Part shown: piece after piece, positions 8,011 to 16,376 of the stretch
Layout: each line of letters begins with the position of its first letter
Position numbering within the stretch: position 1 is the first letter of the stretch
Source: Shewanella sp. HN-41
GTDB taxonomy: Bacteria; Pseudomonadota; Gammaproteobacteria; Enterobacterales; Shewanellaceae
Reading direction: 5' to 3'
Assembly (NCBI RefSeq): GCF_000217915.1
Contig: NZ_AFOZ01000038.1
Span: forward strand, 1-57,582
Length of the DNA stretch: 57,582 bases
The notes under the pieces: model-generated
Databases searched by the model: none
What the model saw: only the letters and a program-made list of their open reading frames with translations
What the model was told of the DNA's origin: nothing
Position numbers and translations under genes: made by a program

Positions 8011-9636
8011 ATGAATGGCCTACAGATCAAACAAAAAATGTTCATCGGCATTCTTGTGCCACTTGCAATGCTACTCGTTATCGGTTTTATCGCTATTAAT
8101 ATGATGGGGAAAATCGAGTCGGGTGTTGAACGCATCTATAACGACAGAGTCGTGCCGCTGGATGATTTAAAAGTCATTGCCGACAAATATGCCGTCGATG
8201 TCATTGATGCGATTAATAAAGCCAATGCAGGCGGATTTAGCACTCCCCAAGCTATTGATGCACTTGAAAGTGCAAGATCTATGGTTAATCAACATTGGCA
8301 AAAATACCTCGCCACAGAGTTAACCAAAGAAGAATCGCAACTCGCGCAACAGGCTGAATACTTATTTTCACCTGCAAATCAACAGATTGAGAAACTAATC
8401 TCACGCTTACGGTTATTAAATGGGAATGTTGCCCACCAACTAAACGCAGATATATTGCCTCTCTACCAAGCCGTCGATCCCATTAGCGGAAAAATCTCGG
8501 AGTTAATTGCGCTGCAAATCAACATAGCAGGACAAGAAAAAGATACCGTAAAGGGAATTTATCAATCTTCCATCTCTATTTTCATGATCTTAGCAGGGCT
8601 TGCCATGCTGATCAGTATCGGAATTGGACTCTGGGTTAATCGCAGTGTTATGAATCCCATCACTGATATCGTCGCTAAACTTAGCACTATTCACCAAGAC
8701 TCAGATCTGACTGTAAAGTTTAAGATGTTCAACGATGATGAATTAGGTCAAATATCCACAAGTCTCAGCCAAGTTATCGAGCACTTAAGGGGTATTTTGA
8801 ATTCTATTGCAGAGGCGGCAAACACAGTAAATGATTCTGCAAACGATCTCAGTGGCTTTACTCAAGCGACGAATAAACGTATGCAGCAACAGCAAGCCGA
8901 GACGGAACAAACCGCAACCGCGATGAATGAAATGACCGCGACGGTTGCCGAAGTTGCCCAGAGCGCTGCCGCAGCGGCTGATTCCGCGAAAGACGCTGAT
9001 ACCTACGCAGCCAATGGTAATCATATTGTGATGCAGTCGATTAACAGTATGTCGCAACTTTCAGATCAAATTCAAAAAACGGCCCAAGTGATTGGAGTGC
9101 TATCCAATGAAAGTCAGAATATTGGCCGCGTGCTTGATGTGATTAAGAGTATTGCTGAGCAAACCAACCTATTGGCACTGAATGCGGCCATAGAAGCGGC
9201 TCGCGCCGGTGAGCAAGGTCGCGGCTTTGCGGTCGTTGCCGATGAGGTGCGAACCCTCGCCCAGCGAACTCAAAAGTCCACTCAGGAAATTGAAGTGATG
9301 ATCGCCACCCTGCAATTAGGCGTCAAAGAAGCCGTCAGCTCAATGGAAGTGGGGATAAATCAAGTTAACGATGCCAATGATAAAGCCAATCAGGCGGGCC
9401 AAGCACTGAAAGAAATCGTCACCTCAGTGGATAATATCACTGAACTTAACACGCATATTGCAACCGCGGCCGAAGAACAAAGTAGCGTAGCCGAAAGCAT
9501 TAACCGCAGCATTATTGCCATTAGTGATATCGCCGAACACTCTACAACTTCCGCTATTGAGCTAAGTGAATCGGTAATTAATTTAACAAAACTCGCCAGC
9601 AGTATGCGTAATCAAGTCAGCGCATTTAGGCTATAA
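8011..9636 (+). CDS. Methyl-accepting chemotaxis protein
   Basis: A 541-residue transmembrane chemoreceptor. Order: short cytoplasmic start, TM1 (about 10-30), a helical periplasmic region of about 155 residues resembling a four-helix-bundle (4HB_MCP) sensor, TM2 (about 190-210), HAMP, then a long cytoplasmic coiled coil. The coiled coil carries the universal hairpin tip [21 protein letters not shown]. It would signal to CheA/CheW to bias flagellar rotation. No C-terminal CheR-tethering pentapeptide is visible and the ligand cannot be predicted. It is a single gene, with no che genes nearby. Confidence 0.93.
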   Translation: MNGLQIKQKMFIGILVPLAMLLVIGFIAINMMGKIESGVERIYNDRVVPLDDLKVIADKYAVDVIDAINKANAGGFSTPQAIDALESARSMVNQHWQKYLATELTKEESQLAQQAEYLFSPANQQIEKLISRLRLLNGNVAHQLNADILPLYQAVDPISGKISELIALQINIAGQEKDTVKGIYQSSISIFMILAGLAMLISIGIGLWVNRSVMNPITDIVAKLSTIHQDSDLTVKFKMFNDDELGQISTSLSQVIEHLRGILNSIAEAANTVNDSANDLSGFTQATNKRMQQQQAETEQTATAMNEMTATVAEVAQSAAAAADSAKDADTYAANGNHIVMQSINSMSQLSDQIQKTAQVIGVLSNESQNIGRVLDVIKSIAEQTNLLALNAAIEAARAGEQGRGFAVVADEVRTLAQRTQKSTQEIEVMIATLQLGVKEAVSSMEVGINQVNDANDKANQAGQALKEIVTSVDNITELNTHIATAAEEQSSVAESINRSIIAISDIAEHSTTSAIELSESVINLTKLASSMRNQVSAFRL

Positions 9637-9774
9637 GTGCATATCACTGACTGGAGGGAATATTGGCGCTCAAGCCAGTATTTATACTTAGAGCTTAGAT
9701 TTTATGCTTCGCATGGGCAACGATAGCGACAAAGAGATTGGACTGGCAGATATGTTCTCTGGGTTTTATCAATT

Positions 9775-10482
9775 CTAACGGATAGAAGCCACTTCAGCGG
9801 TGGTGAGCGGGCGACTCTCACCCGGCGCCAGTTGTTCATCTAACACAATATCGCCTATCGATAATCGATGCAGACCAATCACAGGATTACGAAATCGGCC
9901 AAACATGCGTTTAATTTGATGGTACTTACCTTCCCTCAGCGTCACCTCAGCCACATGATCATCGAGGATAATCAGTTTGGCTGCTTGCGTCCTAATGTCT
10001 TCAAATCCAAAATACATACCCTCTGCAAATGCAGCAATATAATCCTCCGTTAGGGGATTAGCGAGCGTTACCCGATACACTTTTTCAACCTTCTGCGTGG
10101 GCGACATCAGAGCCTCTGACCAGCGACTGTCATTGGTTAGCAATAATAATCCGGAAGAGTTTAAGTCCAATCGACCCGCAATATGCAACTCATCACGCTG
10201 CTCGCAGTTGAGTAGCTCGATGACCGTTTTATGCTGCTCATCTTTAGTGGCACTCACTACGCCTATGGGCTTATGCAACATGATATAGATGGGGCTGTTG
10301 GCCTGTAAAATTTGCCCATCGAGCTGTATATGGGAAAATTCATCCACTTGCCTATCCATTTCTTTAGTAATCTGGCCATCGACCCGCACACGGCCAGCGA
10401 GCAATAGTTCTCGTACCAATTTGCGGGGTATTTGCTGCTTTGTACTAAGATATCTATCGAGCCGACCACGTTTAGATTGCAT
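9775..10482 (-). CDS. rsuA: 16S rRNA pseudouridine synthase, RsuA family
   Basis: A 235-residue enzyme with an N-terminal S4 domain (LDRYLSTKQQIPRKLVRELLLAGRVRVDG, residues 8-36) and an RsuA/RluB/E/F catalytic domain. The AGRLDLNSSGLLLLTND motif puts the catalytic aspartate at residue 106. The E. coli relative makes pseudouridine 516 in 16S rRNA. Assignment to RsuA rather than an RluE/F paralog rests on overall resemblance and is less certain than the family. Confidence 0.82.
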   Translation of the reverse strand: MQSKRGRLDRYLSTKQQIPRKLVRELLLAGRVRVDGQITKEMDRQVDEFSHIQLDGQILQANSPIYIMLHKPIGVVSATKDEQHKTVIELLNCEQRDELHIAGRLDLNSSGLLLLTNDSRWSEALMSPTQKVEKVYRVTLANPLTEDYIAAFAEGMYFGFEDIRTQAAKLIILDDHVAEVTLREGKYHQIKRMFGRFRNPVIGLHRLSIGDIVLDEQLAPGESRPLTTAEVASIR

Positions 10483-10543
10483 AACACCTCGACATATTTA
10501 CCCTAAATAGCCCATAAAAAGTGGCTCCCAATATCGACCTATA

Positions 10544-11167
10544 CTACTGGCTGAGGGGAAGCATTCGATATGCACAGCGGCGTGCGCCTTCGATGATATG
10601 CTCTTCACGGCTTACCACGGCGATATCGGCGAATAGCTGCTGGAAAAGTTGCAACTCTGAGCGACAAAAGTTCAAACAATGAGTTGCCGCAGTGCAGATA
10701 GGACAATGATTTTCGAGTAGAAAATACACCCCATCGATTTGCTCCATCGTCGCCATATAACCTTCGTTTGAGCGTAATTGCGCGAGTATACCCAAACGTG
10801 TCGGAATATCTGCCGCCCCTTCCATAGCGGCACTATATTGGACTAATGCACTTTGCTCCCTGTGGTCGATAAGCTTATCCAAGCCTTGGTCGCCAAAGAT
10901 CATCTTAACAGAATCAATCAGTTGTACAGTTAATTCCCCATGGCGATCGGCAAAGTGAGTTCGGCTTTGTTCAGTCAATCCCCAGTAACGCGTTGGACGA
11001 CCACGGCCTTCGACTCTATCTTCAATATCCACATCGCCAGCCTCTTCCAAAGCCTGAAGATGTTGGCGCACGCCCATAGTCGTTAACAGCAATTCCTCCG
11101 CTAAGGTTTTAGCGGTGAGCGGGCCATGCAACTTGAGCAATTGAATAATCTTATCAGTGGTTTTCAT
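10544..11167 (-). CDS. SufR-like winged-helix regulator with cysteine cluster
   Basis: A 207-residue transcriptional regulator. The N-terminal winged helix (about 4-62) has the recognition segment TTMGVRQHLQALEEAG and the wing EGRGRPTRYWGLT typical of DeoR/ArsR-type SufR relatives. The C-terminal half carries Cys155, Cys158, Cys164, Cys168 and Cys198. Cys155-x12-Cys168 plus a late cysteine before a Tyr resemble the Fe-S ligand pattern of cyanobacterial SufR. An Fe-S or redox sensor is therefore likely, but this is inferred. It diverges from a flavin-reductase-like gene across a 146-nt region with repeats that could be its operator. Confidence 0.78.
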   Translation of the reverse strand: MKTTDKIIQLLKLHGPLTAKTLAEELLLTTMGVRQHLQALEEAGDVDIEDRVEGRGRPTRYWGLTEQSRTHFADRHGELTVQLIDSVKMIFGDQGLDKLIDHREQSALVQYSAAMEGAADIPTRLGILAQLRSNEGYMATMEQIDGVYFLLENHCPICTAATHCLNFCRSELQLFQQLFADIAVVSREEHIIEGARRCAYRMLPLSQ

Positions 11168-11220
11168 TTAAGCTCTCCGATCTTCACAACGGATTATCCC
11201 CCAATCGCCCGCTTTTTAAT

Positions 11221-11274
11221 AGATTAAATAAACTTTTTTATTTACTTTATCCTTTACAAGATTAAATAAAGTAA
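11221..11274. promoter_or_regulatory. Repeat-rich divergent operator candidate
   Basis: AGATTAAATAAA occurs twice as an exact direct repeat (11221-11232 and 11259-11270), 38 nt apart. TTACTTTAT (11242-11250) is an inverted copy of ATAAAGTAA (11266-11274). They lie between the regulator start (11167) and the oxidoreductase start (11314). They are plausible binding sites for the SufR-like regulator, but the stretch is AT-rich and no binding motif is known for it. Confidence 0.45.
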
Positions 11275-11313
11275 TTACCTTATAAATAATTTATAAACAA
11301 ATAGGTTTACTTA

Positions 11314-11928
11314 ATGAAATTACTCATCATCAGCGCCAGCCAAAGAGCTGGTTCCCAGAGTGCTAAAGTCGGTCGCTATATCGCCGAAAGCAGTTTCTTA
11401 TCACCCCATGCTATGGGCTACGCCAGCATACATCACTTAGAGTTATGCCAATTCAATCTGCCCTTTTGGGATGGTGAGGAAGACAACAAGGGGAAACACT
11501 GGCCCGAAATAATGCAAAGAGTCGATGAAGCCGATGCACTAGTGCTTATCACTCCAGAATGGGGTGGCATGGCCTCGCCACTACTGAAGAACTTTCTCTT
11601 GATGTGTACTCGCGAAGAAACTGCCCATAAACCGGCACTACTAATCTCAGTGTCGAGCGGGATTGGTGGCACCTATCCCATCGTTGAAGTGAAGATGAAT
11701 GCACTGAAAAACAATAAATTAGTCCCTATTCCCGATCACTTGATCATTCGCAATGTCAGCAATGTACTCAATGCCGTTCCCGAGGGTGAGCGTGATATCG
11801 CACTCAGGGAAAGAGTGCAATACAGCTTGTATATGCTGTATCAATATGCCCAAGCATTAGCCCCCATTCGTGAACGACACATAGGTCAAGCATACCCAAA
11901 GCAGCAGGAATACTGCTACGGTATGTAA
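11314..11928 (+). CDS. NADPH-dependent FMN reductase-like flavoprotein
   Basis: A 204-residue flavodoxin-fold protein. The first strand and phosphate loop are MKLLIISASQRAGSQSAK. A second flavin-contact segment, ITPEWGGMASPLLKNFL, is characteristic of the NADPH-dependent FMN reductase family. These enzymes reduce flavins, quinones, azo dyes or metals, and the substrate cannot be told from sequence. The gene is divergent from the SufR-like regulator and is followed after 56 nt by a VOC protein that may share its transcript. Confidence 0.83.
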   Translation: MKLLIISASQRAGSQSAKVGRYIAESSFLSPHAMGYASIHHLELCQFNLPFWDGEEDNKGKHWPEIMQRVDEADALVLITPEWGGMASPLLKNFLLMCTREETAHKPALLISVSSGIGGTYPIVEVKMNALKNNKLVPIPDHLIIRNVSNVLNAVPEGERDIALRERVQYSLYMLYQYAQALAPIRERHIGQAYPKQQEYCYGM

Positions 11929-11984
11929 GCGGCTTGAGATTTTAACCACCAGCAACAGACTAAAATCATTACAAGGAACGCATC

Positions 11985-12401
11985 ATGATTCATTTAGAGC
12001 ATATCAACTTAGTAGTAGACGACATCACTGCAGCACTGCGCTTTTATCAAGCGGCTTTTCCCCACTGGCGTGTTCGCGGTGGCGATAAGGGCTCCTGGTA
12101 CGGTAAACCCCGCAATTGGATTCATTTTGGCGATGATTATCAATACATTGCTTTTAGTGACAATGGTGAGGGAGAAAACCGAGATTTAACTGGCCATCAA
12201 ATTGGACTGGCGCATTTTGCCTTTGTCACCGACAACTTAGATGCTGTGATAGCAAGATTGACCCAAGCAGGATTTCCGATTGCCAAAGAGGGGATGGAAG
12301 ATCCCTATCGGCGCAATATTTACTTCTTCGACGCCCATGGTTTTGAAGTGGAGTTTGTGGAGTATTTGAGTGATATTCCAGCAGAGCGCAATCGTTATTG
12401 A
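11985..12401 (+). CDS. VOC-superfamily (glyoxalase-like) protein
   Basis: 138 residues with two beta-alpha-beta-beta-beta modules of the vicinal oxygen chelate fold. Candidate metal ligands are His6 (LEHINLVV), the His in LAHFAFVT and the Glu in FEVEFVEY. The family includes glyoxalase I, dioxygenases and resistance proteins, and the substrate here is unknown. AAGGA lies upstream of the ATG. Its place behind the flavin reductase suggests a joint redox or detoxification role, which is inference only. Confidence 0.85.
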   Translation: MIHLEHINLVVDDITAALRFYQAAFPHWRVRGGDKGSWYGKPRNWIHFGDDYQYIAFSDNGEGENRDLTGHQIGLAHFAFVTDNLDAVIARLTQAGFPIAKEGMEDPYRRNIYFFDAHGFEVEFVEYLSDIPAERNRY

Positions 12402-12615
12402 TAAATGAACCTCGGCGGTAGCTCTATGTCAGCTTCAGGCTAAAATCATAAATGACATAGCTTCAATGGTTAGAGTGCTTAGTCGGCAGAAGTGGATAAA
12501 AGCGGTCAAGCTGCGGTCCACTTTGCCATCATGCACTCGCGCTTAAAATCGTTACTTTGAAACCGTAAATCGCTACACTAGCCGCCACAAAGCGAGTTAC
12601 TAAATAGATGACACT

Positions 12616-13104
12616 ATGCCTACGCCTTATTCCTATTCCACGACTTATACCCTAGATAAAGCGCATTTTGATGAATGCTATACCCAATCAGTTATCCCAG
12701 CCACCACGCTCAAACCCTACTACAAAGGGATTGGACTGGTACTCATCGGTATCGCGCTTATCTTCACCGACATTAGCCTGTATTTAGCTTACTTCTTCGT
12801 TGGGCTAGGCGTTATCGAAGCCCTCAATGTGAAGTATCACAAAGCTTGGTGGTTGATGCGTCAGATGATGAGTAAAGCCGCAAGCAATGAAGTGACATTA
12901 ACCATTGATGAGCAAGGCATTCGCACCCACTCTCAGTATGTGAATAGCCAAATTCGATGGACAGATATAGATAAGATCAAAGAAACCGCAAAGGGTTTCT
13001 TGCTCACCCACAGGCAGGGGACAAGCTATGTATCTTCAAGTTGCCTCGATGCAGCAACCGTTGCCTATATTAGGTCAAAAAAACGAGATTCGGTCACAGA
13101 CTAA
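12616..13104 (+). CDS. YcxB-like membrane protein
   Basis: A 162-residue inner-membrane protein. A polar N-terminus with TYTLDKAHFDECY is followed by two adjacent TM segments (about 38-75) and a C-terminal cytoplasmic domain. That domain contains VTLTIDEQGIRTHSQYVNSQIRWTDI, the hallmark of the YcxB-like domain. Function is unknown. It is monocistronic, ending at a shared terminator convergent with satP. Confidence 0.75.
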   Translation: MPTPYSYSTTYTLDKAHFDECYTQSVIPATTLKPYYKGIGLVLIGIALIFTDISLYLAYFFVGLGVIEALNVKYHKAWWLMRQMMSKAASNEVTLTIDEQGIRTHSQYVNSQIRWTDIDKIKETAKGFLLTHRQGTSYVSSSCLDAATVAYIRSKKRDSVTD

Positions 13105-13148
13105 ATTAGGACTCAGTTAAGCAGCGCAAACCCAACTTCCACCCACAA

Positions 13149-13174
13149 AAAAGGCTGATACTTATCAGCCTTTT
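13149..13174. terminator. Bidirectional intrinsic terminator
   Basis: Stem AAAAGGCTGAT / ATCAGCCTTTT (11 bp, 4-nt loop) with T-tracts on both strands, between the convergent YcxB-like gene and satP. Confidence 0.88.
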
Positions 13175-13209
13175 GTCAGTAATCTGACCTATCCTCGCTA
13201 ACCTTGAGG

Positions 13210-13773
13210 TTATTTTTTTAATTCGCCTACGGGCAAAATGGTGCGGCCATATTCGCTGTTCAGCACTTGTGCCATGGCAAAATAAATCGCACCCGCACCA
13301 CAAATGATCCCTTCAAAACCCGCAATCGTACCGATCAAGGCACTGCCGGTAAAATCACGGGCTGCCAGTAAGAAAAATAAGAGGGTCAATGAAGCAAACA
13401 CAAATTGTTTAGCCCTTGGGTAACGCAATGATCCTACAAACATAAACGCAGTAAAGATCCCCCAAAGTGTTAAATACCATCCCATAAAATAGGTTGGACT
13501 TGCGGCAATGCCAGCATTCGGCATCAAAATTAACCCGACCAAGGTCAACCAAAACAATCCATAGGACGTAAAAGCTGTTGTCCCAAAGGTATCGCCACGC
13601 ATAAAACACATAATACCCACAATGACTTGGCCAAGACCACCGTAAAAAATGCCCATCGCTAATATCATGGCATCGATGGGAAAATATCCGGCATTATGGA
13701 TATTTAGCAGAATTGTCGTCATACCAAAGCCCATTAGACCTAATGGTGCTGGATTTGCCAGTTTTGTTGACAC
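13210..13773 (-). CDS. satP: Acetate/succinate uptake transporter SatP (GPR1/FUN34/YaaH family)
   Basis: A 187-residue protein with six predicted TM helices. It starts with the family signature NPAPLGLMGFGMTT (residues 7-20). E. coli SatP (YaaH) imports acetate and succinate with protons. The gene is alone between a bidirectional terminator and a long AT-rich upstream region, consistent with its own carbon-regulated promoter. Confidence 0.92.
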   Translation of the reverse strand: MSTKLANPAPLGLMGFGMTTILLNIHNAGYFPIDAMILAMGIFYGGLGQVIVGIMCFMRGDTFGTTAFTSYGLFWLTLVGLILMPNAGIAASPTYFMGWYLTLWGIFTAFMFVGSLRYPRAKQFVFASLTLLFFLLAARDFTGSALIGTIAGFEGIICGAGAIYFAMAQVLNSEYGRTILPVGELKK

Positions 13774-14029
13774 AAGAGTTCTCCGAGAGAATTTTTAACC
13801 AATAATATCAATATGTTATAAGACACGTTGATACAATAAATAGAAGGAAGTGACGCATTCTATTTAACAGCCAAAATATTAGCAACGAAAACATCTCAAG
13901 TTAAAAATCAAAACAAAAACCAACAAATTCAAATGGATATAAAATTTAACTTTAAAAAATTGAAACCTAAAAATTTTGCCATAAAATTAATCTTTTAGAT
14001 TCAACAAACTATAAAAAAATTTAATAAAT

Positions 14030-14045
14030 AGTGAGATACATCAAG
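14030..14045. promoter_or_regulatory. CRP/FNR-like site (weak)
   Basis: AGTGA-N6-TCAAG matches 7 of 10 positions of the CRP consensus TGTGA-N6-TCACA, and the right half ATCAA also fits FNR/EtrA. It is about 260 nt upstream of satP and 450 nt upstream of the next gene, so its target is unclear. Confidence 0.25.
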
Positions 14046-14276
14046 CTTTAGCAAGCAAATTTGCATCAGTTCAAACTTCAATTATTTGCACATAAATAAG
14101 CTAAGGCTAAAACGATAGAAAAATAGCATAAATTATTAACTTCATCCCAATATCGACAGAAGAGTGAGATAAATCCTACTTTTAAGAAATTTTTTCAACT
14201 TCACCTAGTTCTGTAACATCGCCAATAGCAAGCCGTTTCAAGCTGCAGGCCCACAACAGCACCGAAGCATTTATCT

Positions 14277-14405
14277 ATGTCCGCACTTAGAATTGGACTG
14301 AGTGAGCTGGGATTAGGATCCGAGGCAGAAGTTCATAACTCCTTGCCTTATTTAGGGAATAAGATTGAGCAAACCCACAAGCAATTATTTATATCCAAAA
14401 AATAA
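14277..14405 (+). CDS. Possible 42-residue ORF (doubtful)
   Basis: ATG to TAA reading frame coding for a polar peptide (MSALRIGLSELGLGSEAEVH...). There is no Shine-Dalgarno sequence before the ATG, no signal peptide and no recognised family. Local base composition is less AT-rich than the surrounding gap, which is why it is listed. It could be a remnant of an older gene. Confidence 0.2.
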   Translation: MSALRIGLSELGLGSEAEVHNSLPYLGNKIEQTHKQLFISKK

Positions 14406-14495
14406 TAGCAGTGATAAATTGCTGCAGTTGACACAGTAAAATTGAGAAAACAAATCTTAGTCTGATGTTAACAATCTATAACTAAAGGAAATAAA

Positions 14496-14732
14496 ATGAA
14501 TAAGTTATCTACTATTATCACTTTGTCGGCCTTAATGAGCTTTGCAACTGTTGCCGATGAATCGACCCTTCCCCCCGCTCCTGCAAGCGACATAGCTCAA
14601 CTGACCGAAGTTTGCCAACAGATGGCATCTGAGGATCAAGTGGAAAATGCTGAATTAAAGCAATACGTGCTCGATTGTGTGAATGACCAGTTAACTGAAA
14701 TGGGTTATCAAACCGTAAAAGAACTCAACTAA
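14496..14732 (+). CDS. Small secreted protein, unknown function
   Basis: 78 residues with a clear Sec signal peptide (MNKLSTIITLSALMSFATVA, cut near AD-E). The mature, acidic, helical part is about 57 residues and has two cysteines (in EVCQQM and LDCVND) that could form a disulfide in the periplasm. AAAGGA stands 8 nt before the ATG. No family was recognised. It sits alone between two gene-poor stretches. Confidence 0.72.
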   Translation: MNKLSTIITLSALMSFATVADESTLPPAPASDIAQLTEVCQQMASEDQVENAELKQYVLDCVNDQLTEMGYQTVKELN

Positions 14733-15096
14733 GACTATTCACATCATTCCTTTAGCGTGATCCCCTTTCCCGGTTTTCACCACTTTCTGTAACGCCATTC
14801 ATCTATCGAATGGCATTACTTATTTCAATAACCATCATGTTGCATCTCTTTTTAATTACATTTCCTCACACCCAAAGCCATCGAATTAACATTTTAAGTT
14901 AACCGTACAAGAGCCCGCAAATATAGCCTTTGGTGCTTTTTAAGTTGTCTTTCAACTGATTACAGCATCTACATATCAGCTATTTATATGATATCTGTAT
15001 CATTTTGCATCCCTTCAAGTGAAAGCACTGTCGAATTCAGCATAAAATGCTAATCTGTTTCCCTCTGATAACAACCTCAACCCCAAACGCTAAATC
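14733..15096. other. Intergenic region upstream of mipA operon
   Basis: 364 nt without a credible ORF. It contains a 7-bp hairpin (14794-14814, GCCATTC / GAATGGC) that may weakly terminate the preceding small gene, a short AGTTG/CAACT inverted repeat near 14943-14957, and the ATGATA/TATCAT operator candidate at 14988-15003. Confidence 0.5.
14988..15003. promoter_or_regulatory. Inverted repeat, candidate operator for the mipA operon
   Basis: ATGATA-TCTG-TATCAT, a perfect 6-bp inverted repeat about 95 nt upstream of the mipA-like start. It could be bound by the response regulator encoded in the same operon, by inference from position. Confidence 0.3.
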
Positions 15097-15957
15097 ATGT
15101 ATCGTATTGTAGTTATCTTATTAACCAGCCTCTGTCTGCCTTCGATTGGAATGGCGAAGGACTCCTGCGCGACGAAAGATGAATGTATAGAGATGCGAAA
15201 TTGGGATTTAGGTGTTGCCATTGGTTGGGGACAAAAGACTAACCCATTAAGGGATTTCGACGATATTCCCGTCTTTTTTATTCCCTCAGTGGCTTACTAT
15301 GGTGAACGTTGGTTTTTCGATAATGGTAATGTCGGTTATAGCCTGACCGAACAAAACTATTTTAGCCTCAACTTAGTGACAAGCTATAGCTTAGATAGAG
15401 CCTATTTCTATCGTTGGGATCCCTCCAATATCTTTCTTACCCGTAGCACACAGGAACAGGCTAACTTTAAAACCGCGACCTCTTTGAGCAGTGAACCCGA
15501 TCCCATATTTAATTCACTGGAGTCACGGAACTTCACCATGCTTGGTGGTGCCGAAGCCTTTATTTACACTTGGTTAGGTACGATTCGATTGGCATACACC
15601 CACGATATGTTTAATGTGCATAACGGCTCTGAAGCGCAAGTAAAATGGACCTACGGCTGGCATCCCAATCACTGGATTATCGATTTGTCACTGGTGTTTG
15701 ATTGGAAGAGTCAAAATGTAGTGGACTATTATTACGGTGTTCGCCCAAGCGAAAATGCCTACTGGAGCCAACAGTACCAAGCTGATTCGGGTTGGAATCA
15801 AGGTGCAGAAGTCACGGCACGCTATATATTAACAGACAACTGGGATCTGCTATTGGCAGTTCGCTACACTCAAATTGCCGATGAAATTGCCGCCAGTCCC
15901 TTGCTCGATGAAGACTATAGCAGCACCTATTTTGTTGGCGCAGCCTATAGGTTTTAA
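15097..15957 (+). CDS. MipA/OmpV-family outer-membrane protein
   Basis: 286 residues. The signal peptide ends near GMAKDS; the rest alternates aromatic and polar beta strands and ends in a C-terminal Phe (AAYRF), as in outer-membrane barrels. The N-terminal WDLGVAIGWGQKTNPL and FFIPSVAYYGERWFFDNGNVGYSL segments are typical of MipA/OmpV proteins. It leads an operon with a DUF3019 protein and an RstAB-like two-component system; its substrate is unknown. Confidence 0.85.
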   Translation: MYRIVVILLTSLCLPSIGMAKDSCATKDECIEMRNWDLGVAIGWGQKTNPLRDFDDIPVFFIPSVAYYGERWFFDNGNVGYSLTEQNYFSLNLVTSYSLDRAYFYRWDPSNIFLTRSTQEQANFKTATSLSSEPDPIFNSLESRNFTMLGGAEAFIYTWLGTIRLAYTHDMFNVHNGSEAQVKWTYGWHPNHWIIDLSLVFDWKSQNVVDYYYGVRPSENAYWSQQYQADSGWNQGAEVTARYILTDNWDLLLAVRYTQIADEIAASPLLDEDYSSTYFVGAAYRF

Positions 15958-15962
15958 CATTA

Positions 15963-16376
15963 GTGGCCTACCCTCGTATTAGTTTGCTTTGCGTATTAGG
16001 TCTAAGCCTCGGCTTGATGGATCTAAATCCAGCACAAGCCGCCTCGAGTGACGTATCCAGCCTTAAGTTAACACCCGAAATATGCATCACAGGTGCCGAG
16101 GGAGAAGCCTGTGAAATCCGAGTCGAATTACGTTGGGAATTACCGCGCAACGAACCGATTTGTATCTTGTCAGATAATGCCGACTACCCTAAGTGGTGTA
16201 GTGATACGCCCGAACAACAAAGTATTAGCTTAAATGTAAGCACCTTGACCGATATCCATTTCGTCTTGGTCAGTAAGAAAAATAATCAAACCTTGGCAGG
16301 TGCCAAACTAAAAATCACGTCAACCTCGCAGCCTCAGGTGCGCAGACGTTACCGTAACCCTTGGAGTTTATTTTAA
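15963..16376 (+). CDS. DUF3019 periplasmic protein
   Basis: 137 residues starting at GTG 15963, only 5 nt after mipA. It has a signal peptide ending at AQAA and then a DUF3019 domain (LKLTPEICITGAEGEACEIRVELRWELP...). Four or more cysteines (ICIT, ACEI, ICIL, WCSD) probably form disulfides. DUF3019 is known mostly from Shewanella and relatives and has no assigned function. Its stop overlaps the regulator ATG. A periplasmic partner of the sensor kinase is a plausible role (inference). Confidence 0.82.
   Translation: MAYPRISLLCVLGLSLGLMDLNPAQAASSDVSSLKLTPEICITGAEGEACEIRVELRWELPRNEPICILSDNADYPKWCSDTPEQQSISLNVSTLTDIHFVLVSKKNNQTLAGAKLKITSTSQPQVRRRYRNPWSLF

Larger units (their letters stand above)
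13774..14495. other. AT-rich intergenic region, 722 nt
   Basis: It lies between divergent satP and a small secreted-protein gene and is strikingly AT-rich from about 13800 to 14200. It holds a CRP/FNR-like palindrome (14030-14045), a 10-nt palindrome GCAAATTTGC (14055-14064) and a second GTGAGATA motif at 14164. A 42-codon ORF without a ribosome-binding site runs from 14277 to 14405. No RNA gene or mobile element was recognised. Confidence 0.5.

Noticed and set aside
11221..11274. Direct repeats as a CRISPR or iteron array
   Set aside because: Only two copies of a 12-nt AT-rich unit; far too few and too short for CRISPR or a plasmid origin. Kept only as a possible operator.
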